Source: Antedon mediterranea
Lineage: Eukaryota; Echinodermata; Crinoidea; Comatulida; Antedonidae
DNA: 64,000 nt
Assembly: GCF_964355755.1 (NCBI RefSeq)
Contig: NC_092677.1
Location: forward strand, 10,190,601 to 10,254,600
Direction of reading: 5' to 3'
Numbering within the stretch: position 1 is the stretch's first letter; each line of letters begins with the position of its first letter. The notes under the pieces were generated by a model. That model had not been told where the DNA came from. It did no database searches and worked only from the letters and a program-made list of their open reading frames with translations. Shown piece by piece: positions 36,701-48,700 of the stretch. A program made the position numbers and the translations under genes.

Positions 36701-39700
36701 CTGGTTTAGTAAGCCTTGATTTGTGTGTGTTTTTGTATGATTACAGTGTGGGAATATGGCAAGAGAAGGCCTGCGAACTCTAGTGGTAGGCAAGAAGAAA
36801 TTAACAGAAGACCAGTATAACGATTTTGAGGTAAATACGATATTAAACATAAATACTACAATTTATTTTCAATTAGCAGAAATAAATAGGTACTTATTTA
36901 TACCAATTTAAAGGTATACCGTTGATGAGGTTCAGTTTATTTTTTTTTTGCGTGCAACGCGACTCTACAGCTTACTTGAGCACGCGACTGCAGCCATGTA
37001 TATGGCCTTGTTATTTAGTTACTATTTAAATTACAGTAAAGGAGGCAAATTTTAACTACAGTATGTACACAGATAGTTATGCTTATTGTATAAATACAGG
37101 ATTAAATACCTACATGTTGGCTCTATGTTTCTTTCTATTTCAGAGTCGTTACAACCATGCTAAGCTAAGCATGATAGACCGTGCTAGTAAAGTAGCTGCT
37201 GTTATTGAAAGCCTTGAGAGGGATATGGAGCTTCTGTGCCTGACAGGAGTTGAGGATAAGCTCCAACAAGATGTTAGGCCTACACTTGAGTTACTTCGTA
37301 ATGCTGGTATCAAGGTAGGTGCTGAAAGCATAATAATAATAATAGTTCATTCTTATATAGCGCATATAAGCAAGCTCTCAATGCTTTTATTTTTAGGATC
37401 AAACACGTATGGAAACATACTCCCATAATGCAGCTAAGAATCAGCGAAAAGTTGTGTCCTGATCTAACCAGTACCCATTTTATACACCTGGGTGGAGAGA
37501 GGCACATGTAAGTGTCTTGCCTAAGGACACAAGCAATGTGGTGAAAGATTCAAACCCACGATCTCACGATCAGTAATCCAACATCCAACACACTGCGCCA
37601 CATGTTTTCTCAAATAAACATTGAGACAAGTTATGGAATAAACCTGACCCTTTGCATTATTTAGACATTCAACAGCAAAAGTAACTCACCAATAACAGGA
37701 TAGATATGCTTATAAACTAAGTCTCATTTTGGGCTTAGGGAGTGAAATAACAGTCATGAATTACAACCCAGACGCTAGGTAAGAATTTAACCTTGGACCT
37801 TGAGATTAGAGGTACCAAGCGACAATAACTAATTCTGTATTATTTTTCATTACAGATTTGGATGTTGACGGGGGATAAGCTGGAAACGGCAACATGTATT
37901 GCAAAGAGTTCTCGTCTCGTTGGCCGTACACAAGATATATATACATTCAAAAACATAGCTAATCGGTCCGAGGCGCATCTCGAGTTGAATGCATTCCGTA
38001 AAAAGAACGACAACGCCTTAGTTATACTCGGAGACTCTCTAGATGTAAGCCAAAACATTCCAATTGTTTTCTTTTTAAAATTAAATATTCAATAAGAGGT
38101 AATTGACCGTTCCAGCACAAATATTTTCCACTATATGGTTTTACACAATAAGTTTTAATTATGTAATATATTAGTAAATTATATTTACAGGAAATGTAAC
38201 TGTAGCTTGACCGATGCAGGATCAAGAACAATAGAAAAAGATAATATTTAAACCCATAACATGTCATATACAGATGTAATATTTTATATTACTATAATTT
38301 TTATTTTATTTAACCTTATTTATAGAGATTGACCCTAAACAGCATATGCTGACAATCAAAAGGCCCTCATGATGAGTTATGATAAGTGTCTATGTGACAG
38401 TGGCTGTGTGTATAATAGTACAATGGGGTAACCCCTAGTCATCTTGAATTAGAAAGATGTCCTAGGTTCTTTAAAGTGCACAGATCCAGATGTGTACAGT
38501 GTCGTAGGCAAATTGTGGGTCACATATGTACAGTATCTTGCAACATTGTGTAAAAACTCCCTAGTTCTGCTAGCTGATTTTAGAAATTGTGAAATGAAAA
38601 TAAAGACACTGCACCTCATGTAATTTATCATTTCTTCAGGTTTGTTTACGTTATTACGAACATGAATTTATGGAATTAGCCGTACAGTGTCCTGCGGTTG
38701 TTGTGTGTCGATGTTCTCCGACGCAAAAAGCTAGTATTGTCCATTTAATTAGGACCCACACAGGCAAGAGAACATGTGCAATAGGTGAGTTGCAAATTGG
38801 AATTGTATTCGTAGGAAATTTGTGGGAAAATATGTTTATTGTGAGGCAGGCTATAGTATTGATCCTTGTTATAATATAGAGGGCAGTATACTATATATAA
38901 AGAGTTACGACATTGGGTTAAAGTCATGTGATACACACTAGAGCAACTGTGTCAACATTTTCTTCGTTTATGCATGTAAAGTGTAAGAGCAACAAAATAT
39001 TTTCAACGTTTTCTTATATTTTTAATAATTTAATTACATATTTGATGGTGGATTATCGATGTGCAAAGCGTACATAAGTGCGGAACAAACTACGTCCTAT
39101 TAATAACAATTTTGTAACATTTTTTAATTCGTAATGTATGCTTTGATGACAAAGTAATACAGTGTCGTGGATATATTTGTTAATATACTGAAAAGAGTAT
39201 GAACAATATTAAATAATACAGGAAAATTAAAAATGAAATGATGAACGAGTCTCTGAAATTTTATAAAGTAGGCGGCACAGTTTGTGTCAAGACAGCTTTT
39301 AATAAATCCAATGTCGTAATTCTTTACACATATGGCTCTGTTATTTTCAAAATGCAATATATGTTTTAATAGGGATTTACTGTATGAAAACATTTGTCCA
39401 GTTTTGGAAGTATTGACTCCATTTCTTTTGATAAATGCCATTAGCACCATAAAGTTGCATACTTTTAATGAACAATTTAGATTACTATTCGAATCTCACT
39501 TCAGCCTACATTCTAAAAATGATTTTGATGATGATATTGGACACTAACACGTCGAATACCTACCTTTAGGCGCAAGTCAGTGTACTATTGCATGGCATAG
39601 CAACCATCATCATTTATTGCCTTTTTGACATTTCATTTGTTGGGCATTAAATACTTCCCTGCCTGCTACCATCCCAGCTATTTTAAATCCAACACAGAGA

Positions 39701-42700
39701 ATGGCTTGGTGGTATGAGATATTTGGCTATACCAACCCTTGGATTCTTGGTTCAATCTTATCGGATGTCATAATTTATCTTGTGTTCATGTTTGTCCTGT
39801 GTGAATGCTATTTTTGAAATCTTTGGCAATGTGCCAAAATAAAATAACAATTTAATATTTTTGTATTCTGAACTTCCTTGTATTCATTATTAAATATTTT
39901 CTGTTAAACTGATGTTTATAATGGTTTTAATACCTTATCATCATATAAACATCTGTTTTTTAAATCCATGTGGTGACACACATGTTTATTTGCTTTGTTC
40001 ACCAGACCAGCCTATGTGTGAATTTACAACTTAATTTTCAGACACCTCATGTAAAAAGTTTACAGTTTCTAGGTGCCATATCCCTCAATACTAGTAGTGG
40101 TAATCTAGCTTGGTGGTTTACCTGCAATTATAAGGTCCCTGGTTCAAATCTATATGTCTATATTTTAAAATCTATATATTTCTATACTATGTCTATAGTT
40201 TGGTTAATGTAAGTTGTAATAACTACTGTATTTTCTCATTCCACATGCTTTAGAATATATATGTTTTTTTATGAGTGGCCTTGCTGATGAAATAATATTT
40301 AATTAAGCATAAGTTTTATATCACTCATGTTGATTAACAAATCCAAGTCATGTTGATTCCAAAAATATTTAATTGACGTCATCCTAAATATAGATGAGAA
40401 CATTTTATCAGACATGTTTTAATTAATCGACATCGTGACATCCTAAATATTGATAGATGAGAACGTTTTAGCGAACCTGTTTTATAACGTGAATTACTGT
40501 ATAATTGTTCGCATGTTTAGTTTTGTTTCCTCAAATACGATTCCATGATTTAAATCTTTTAATCAGCGCCGATTAATCCGAAGGATGAGTCTATTTTAAT
40601 AAGATTCAGCTGTTAAATTTGATAAACACATGTTTTGTTCGGATATAGCTCTCATTAATATCGTAATTTGGAGACGAAAAAATTAAAATGTAGACCAGTT
40701 AGTGGCACCAATGCCATAATAGAAGTTGTTTATACGTATTGATATTGATCTTTTCCTGCACTCCAGCATTGAAATTTGAGTATTAAGGGGATTATTCACC
40801 CCAATATTTGTGTACAGACTGGGCCGGCTATTTACTGTACATATTCATTTCTTCCTTGAGGAAAAACTTGAGGCTTAATTAAAACGATTGATATTGATCT
40901 GTTCCTGCACTCCAGCATTGAAATGTGAGTGCTAAAGGGATTCACCCCAATATTTGTGTACAGGCCAGGTCGGCTATTTACTGTACATTCATTTCTTCCT
41001 TGAGGAAAAACTTTAGGCTTAATTAAAACGATTGATATTGATCTGTTCCTGCACTCCAGCATTGAAATTTGAGTGATAAGGGGATTCACCCCAATATTTG
41101 TGTACAGGCCAGGTCGGCTATTTACTGTACATTCCTTTCTTGAGGCTTAATTAAAATGGGAAATCAACAATTTTAATCCAATTTGAGTTTCGTTTTTGCA
41201 AGAATGCCTGTCTTACAGGTTTCTTGTCTCTCCATAGTCTCACCCACATTAGACATGTTTTTTACTTGTTGTTCTAATCTCCCTTAGTGTTCTTGCTTGA
41301 CTCTGTGTACTAGTACACTATAACAACCCCTAATCATCTTGAAAGATGTATTAGGTTCTAACTGCACATGAGCTAGATGTGTACACTTGACCTATGGTTT
41401 ATAGTCCTTATCCGAGAAGACTTGTTCTACCACCAGACCAAGTGAGCCTTGAACCCTTGCCAATGTTATGGCTATTTAATTACAGTTCCACTCTTAACTC
41501 TTAACTGCTCAGCCACTTATTGACTCACTCGCTACAATATTTTTTTTTTGTTCAAATTGTGGTCCTTTCTGACTGATAGCTTGCTATGCTCAATTATCCC
41601 ACCCAATACCCACAGTGTGAACCATAAATAAACTCCATACTTGTAATATTTTCCAGTGGATAAATATAAGCTTTAGTTCACACTTAACTTAGCTGGTTTA
41701 CCAGCTGTAAAATTGAATTCCCATGTTGATTGTGTGAACTCTTTTTAATTATAAACATTTTCCATCTCATTTGAACCCTGTTGTGTTTTGTCGCCTAGAT
41801 CAAATATCAAAGAAATTGCCTTTATGGTAATGTTTTTTCCAGTCTACCATACAAAATGATGTCGCCAAGAAAAAAAAAATGAAATTAATAATAACAACTG
41901 TAGTTTGATCAAACATTGTTTATTTTTTGACAAAGTATTTTCGATACAATGGTAAATTTGTCTTTTAGATGTTGGTGACAATCCATTTACAAGATAAATA
42001 TAACACAAGACTTGATACATACATACTTTCTAAATAATTTGATGAAATACAAGTGAAAGAAACAAAAGGAAACAATCAACATAGATTAAATATTAATCTT
42101 AATTAAGTAATTAATTGCAGTTGAATACAGTTGAAATTTGTGAATCTAAAATATTTTTTTGTTCCTTAAAAGTTGACAAAAATGAAACCAGGTCACTTTA
42201 ATTACCTCAAACTTTACTCTTAAATTAAAATAATAAAATATGTGCAGCATTTTAGTGTATATTAAATTACATTATATATTTTGATAGAAATATTAGACAT
42301 GTATGTGCAGTACACCAGCACTAATATTACTAGGGTATGAAAGTGTAATGGTGTACCAGTGCAGTACAGTACTCCATGGTACAGTACTGTACTTTTGTTT
42401 AAAAACACTCCTTCTTATCTATAAATACTGTTACCCATAGAAAACCCATAGAAACCCAGCTACCATAGCTGAGAAATTTACAATGAAAATAGGTTCAATT
42501 TGTTTAGTCTTTCATTGACAAAATTGTTGCAAATATTTCTCATTTATATAATATTCACCCAGTAATTATGTCCACTCAACCATTGAAAACTTTATTTGAG
42601 TTCTATTTATCTACTATGAGAAGCATGGCTACAATAGAGAGGCTTTTAACAGATTTTAAGAGATTATTGTTGATTTTAACAGCTTAAATTTCAGCCAAAT

Positions 42701-45700
42701 CAATTATGTACCATCCAATGCAATTATTTGAATTTGAAATGTTTACTATTATTAGATTAGATATGTCAAAGAAATTGACCGTGTTCGTACGGCGATTGAA
42801 ATACACGTTTATTTGGTTTTTACCCTTGGGGTAAAACCCATACGACGTTCGTACGAATAAACAAAGTACCGGTAAGCTGACACAAAACCAATTAAGATCG
42901 GAATTCTTAGGTCAAAAAGCGCCCTCTGTGCGTCGACCCATATCAATTGACATGGCGTGTTGACAAATTCAACTGGATATTGCATGTCGTTTCGCGCGCG
43001 AATCCTTCAATTATTATTTTTCAATCGACAACCAGACCTATATATTTATAATACATCGAATACAATTTACTTTTTAAATAAATAATGATCGAAAATCCTG
43101 CTAACGTATGTTGTTTGTTGACCACGTGTATTTATCGTGCGAGCCGAACTATTGTTGTGGAAATTCCATTTAATGTACACGCACTGTACCCCTCTTGTAA
43201 AAATCACCACGTGTATTTATCGTGCGAGCCGCCGAACTATTGTTGTGAAAATTCCATTTAATGTACACGCACTGTACCCCTCTTGTAAAAATCACCACGT
43301 GTATTCATCGTGCGAGCCGAACTATTGTTGTAAAAATTCCATTTAACACCCACTGTACCCCTCTTATCGTGCGAGCCGAACGGTTGATGTGGTAATTCAC
43401 AGACACCAGGCTACCACAATACAGAACTCCCTGCCGTTACAATACATGTACATTGATTCGCAAGTTCAGGTCACCGGAAAAAACCAACGAGTTGATTATT
43501 TATATATGATTTTACAAAACAATAGATATACATTCGCATTAACGAAAAAGAACATTTTAAACAATAATTGCTAAACAATCAGAAAGCTTATTTGAGGTCG
43601 CGATTTGACATGACCCCGTTAACGCTTGATTAATTATACCCCGAGGCAGCGTGTAATTGGAATGGGATTGAAATAACCAGTAAAGTTGGTGGATTTTTCG
43701 TCCAGATGGTTTTCTAATTTTTTATAGCCAGAGGCGTAAGTTAATTGCTACACGCGACCTCACAGTTGGAAGTACACGGTAGTTTCAGCCCCGTCCGAAC
43801 GGGCCCATTGTTAGGTTTCATTTAAGAGTTTTGAAGGAGGATTAATGTGTTTGCTATAGTTTTTATCCATTACATTTAAAGGAAATCTCTATTGATAGGT
43901 TATACTTTACTTGTTTATTTTTGTCTTTACAACGTTTGCAGTTTTGAAAAACGTTTAGTTCAGTTACTGGGTATTACCATAGGATTTATGTGTAATCCCA
44001 TCTCTAAACAAAGAATTGGATAAGCGTATACTCGAGGACTAAAATGGCTTATCAGCCCATTACCCACTTGAATTAGTTTTGCATTAGTAGGCCTACAAAC
44101 ATAGAGAAATAATGATACAAATGTATAGTATTAAAGCCACATTAGGAATTGTTCTTAGTTTGTTTAAGTACCGTAACCATTTTAAGGTTCTTTTTTTCTT
44201 ATTTAAAAAAATACAAAAATACTCATGGATCACAATCCTAAGTGCTAGATGCACATTCAAGGTTTATTTATTTCAATTGTTCTTGCAGTTAAAAAAAACT
44301 GAATTACCACAATCTTGACAATATATAAAAATTGGATACATAATATAAAACATTTAACATTAAAATTAACATCTCCATTAATCAACAACATACAATTACA
44401 ATTTAAAATATACATTATATTAAAAAACAAATTTTTTCAAACATGTTCTCTCCTTTTACAGATTAAATAAACTACTTTTGATATCTATTTTGACTATTTT
44501 CGATCCTCCCCTGTGCATAACAGTAGTGTCGCATAGAGAAAGAATGTTGGAATCTAAAACAAAAATCGAGATATTTTATTGATACACTACATAGTGCTTT
44601 GGTCTCAATCTTTAAGCAACATTTTTAGTGTTATTGCAATGCTTATTCATAAAACATAGTGTCAAGGGGGTAGAGTTAACATTTCTTCCCAGATGTGTGG
44701 ATGCAAAGTGTGCTATAAATCAAAAGAGGAAAAACAAAAGTATATAGTGCTTAATTTGACGTCAAAGCTCTATCACCTTTATGGTTGAATAAATGCGGCT
44801 AGTATGTGACTTGATTTTATTTGCTTTACTCTTGACAGATTTATTATATATTTAATTTTGTAGACTTTGATAATCAACATGATCCACTGAAAACAATGTT
44901 TGTGTATGAAAAGTGTTTTTCTGAATTGACCATCTCGTATGATCTTTGAATAATTAATCCATTGTGAAATCATCCTTTTTTTCAAGAATGTAACATTGAA
45001 CAATTTCAAACATCTTAGGTTACAGCTTAGAGGACCAACCACATGCAGGAAAAAACAAATACAAAACACTTTAAAAAAAGACATCAAATTCAGATTGTTG
45101 TTTAACAAATTACAGTTAAAAATTACATTATTAGGGAACAAGTCGGTTTAAAGCGGGCATTCCATATGGTATATGGTAATGATCAATAATAAAATCCTCA
45201 ACATTTCATTCAATTAATTATAATCGCCACTTTTACACCCTACAGTACTTTCCTTAACCCTTTCAAGTGCACATGATGTGTACATCGAACGTCCATTTGA
45301 AGTATATATCCAAAAGATTTGTGTACCACCAGAATTAGGGTTGTGAGGATATTGTTACTTTGGCTTATACTGCTAGTGTCATAACCGCTCGGCCACTAGA
45401 CTCAACTAATATAAAATCATTACCACATTCACATAGCATCAAACTGTGTCAGACAGGGCATTACAGCATGAGAATAAATGTCGTTTTTTATATCTTGTCT
45501 GGTCATGCGATACCATAAATCTGTACTCAATTAAACTGATCTGTCAAGACATAAAACATTGAGGTGCAAAGAATAAACACATGTGGGCACAAGGAAATGA
45601 AACATGCTAAAGCTCTGTCTACACTATCAAACTAGCTTGATTTGCCCAAATATGGTAGTGATATTCCCAAATAAGGTAGTGATATTCCCAAATATGGTAG

Positions 45701-48700
45701 TGATATGATATCATCACGTCCATATATTGGCACATCACATTGTTGTTACATAACGTGTAGACAGAGCTTTAGAATAAGCATTTAGTTGCTGTACTATACC
45801 ACTATATTGTATTTGGTCAGATGTTTTTCCCTACTCTGATGTAATTTGTACTTCCTAAGTACATTGAGAATACTTGCGAATGACTTACTAATATATATAG
45901 TTTACAGGGAATTTTTAAGTTTTTTTTTTCATTTTCTTAAATTAATCTCAGTTTTGCTTGGATTTTTACATCCGTATTCATGTTATTTGCAAATTGATAG
46001 GATTATGATTTAGTCATTTATGTTCTTGAATCTCTCTTTGATTTCCTTTCTTATTTCCTGTTGCTATAATTACTAAGCCTAACATTAAAAAATGCTGAGT
46101 ATGTTTAATGTATATTTCTTGTAAACTGGACAAATTATTTATAATCATATAATTTATTGACTTAACCACATAGGATAGTGTGCAGTCAAACAAGTTAAAC
46201 AAACATCTTAACATTAAAAACAACCAAAATATAATCAAATCATATTAAGAAACTTTAATTGTCTTCATAAGAAATAAAGAAAAAATTAAAGATAAATATA
46301 CATAAAAGGAACTAAAAAATGACAAGATTAGGATTTTCTCAGTGATGTCTGTTTTGGAGTAAATAAAAATAGAATAAAAATAAATTGTAAAATAAATAAA
46401 TATATTTAGCCCAAACTTAACCTATTTTAGATCAAACATTTTTTGCAAACATTGTCAGAACATATTACTGAATGACCTTTACTGTATGTACTTTCACTTA
46501 TAGTATTATATAGCATAGTACCCTAATATGTTTAAAAAAAGTTTTTTACATTCATTAAAAGTTAAAATAGAATTAAATTTTCTACATAATTTAATGTTAT
46601 ATTCAAAGATTTTAATTTATATGTTAAAAAAGGGATTCTTTTGTAATGTTGTGTGTTTTTGAAAGAAAATAAATGTTTATTTGATTGATTGACATTTACC
46701 TCAACTGTGTTTGTTTTCATAGGTGACGGTGGCAATGATGTTAGTATGATTCAAGCAGCTAATGTAGGCGTTGGTATCGTTGGAAAGGTTGGTGTTTTTA
46801 ATATTCTTAAGCTCTGTAAAACTATAAAACTAGTTCGACAAAAAAAAGTGTGACGTTCCCAAATATGGTAGTGATATGCTTAAATATCGTAGTGATATGT
46901 TAAATGTTAAATTTATTATTGATATCATCATATCCATATATAGGCACATCACATCAAGTTTGATATATGTAGACAGAGCTTTACAAGCAAATTAAAATAA
47001 TGCTTTCCATCAAAATTATCAATGCAAGAAGCAACCCCACTACATTTTTGTGTTTAATGCATCTCCAACATATAATAGGTGGATCCAGATGGGAGGACTA
47101 ATTTTTTAGAATTACAGCCATGCAAAAGATAGAATTAGGTTGCGTTCAGCACTTAAACATTTTTAGGTCCTGGGCTGTCTCTATTTCAAAATCTGAGACC
47201 TATCACTTCTCACCCCCACATAAAAATCTATTTATTTATTTTTCGTTGATTTATTTTATTTAGGAAGGAAAACATGCGTCGTTGGCCGCAGACTTCTCTA
47301 TCACCCAGTTCAAACACCTTGGATCTCTCTTGATTGTTCATGGACGCAACAGTTACAAACGCTCGGCTGCGCTTAGTCAGTTTGTCATGCATAGAGGTTT
47401 GATCATCTCCACGATGCAGGCCATCTTTTCTTCCGTGTTTTATTTTTCTTCAGTCGCACTTTATCAAGGAATTCTGACAGTAGGGTAGGTTTAAAATCTT
47501 CTTTATTTAAGTAAAAATCTAAGTAAATCACCAAATGCAGGATGAATAATAAACTACAGTATATCTTGCTTATAAACCAAGTCTCATTTGAGGCTTAGGG
47601 AGTGGAGTTGAAAGGGTTATGCCATTAGGTCAGAATTGAACCCTAGATCTTGGGATTGGAAGTCAAGCATGTTAACCACCAAGCTACCGGTACTTGATCA
47701 TTCCAATTTGGATGATCAGCATATTCCACTCTCGCCTGGTCCATTCCCATGGCAATCGGCTAACATAAAAAAAAGTCCAGATTGAAATCACACCCAGAGT
47801 TTGACTATATTTCTTAATCTCTGTATACACTATCAAATTTGATGTGACAAACAAATTTAATGTGCCCATATATGGTCATATCACTACCATATTTGGGCAC
47901 ATCACACTTTTTTGATTAAACTAGTGTAGACAGAGCTTTACATTTTGTATCGAGTATATAATTTCCTCAAACAATGCAAAGTAATATATTATACAATATA
48001 AGTTTTCATTGTTTTTTATCATCAAATATAATGGCAAAGTTTATCATTCAGCTTCCTTTCAATCCAATGTAGATTGTAGTTTTTGTATCAAATGTCTTGA
48101 GTACTGAAATGCAGAGATTAGACATTTTACGATTTATCTTAAGCTCTGTCTACACTATCAAACTTTATGTGACAACAAAATGTGATGTGCCCATATATGG
48201 ACACGATGATGTCATATCACTACCATATTTAAAACATATCACTACCATATTGGGCCGCATCACACTTTCTTGTCAAAATAGTTTGATAGTGAAGACAGAG
48301 CTTTACACACTTTTACACACTTACGACATATGCACGACTCATAGTTTGATAGTGAAGACAGAGCTTTACACACTTTTACACACTTACAACATATGCACGG
48401 CTCATAGTTTGATAGTGAAAACAGAGCTTTACACACTTTTACACACTTACGACATATGCACGGCTCATAGTTTGATAGTGAAGACAGAGCTTTACACACT
48501 TTTACACACTTACGACATGCACGGCTCATAGTTTGATAGTGGCACGGCTCATAGTTTGATAGTGAAGACAGAGCTTTACACACTTTTACACACTTACAAC
48601 ATATGCACGGCTCATAGTTTGATAGTGAAAACAGAGCTTTACACACTTTTACACACTTACGACATATGCACGGCTCATAGTTTGATAGTGAAGACAGAGC

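Noticed and set aside
39332-39547. ATG-started 71-residue frame in the long ATP9 intron, with an overlapping minus-strand frame
   Set aside because: Unrecognised, overlaps an equally open antisense frame, and lies in intronic DNA rich in SINE fragments.
40832-41089. Minus-strand frame with internal peptide repeat
   Set aside because: Produced by the 145-bp tandem repeat.
43137-43346. Frame with repeated CE(P)NYCC-like peptides
   Set aside because: Produced by the 87-bp tandem repeat.
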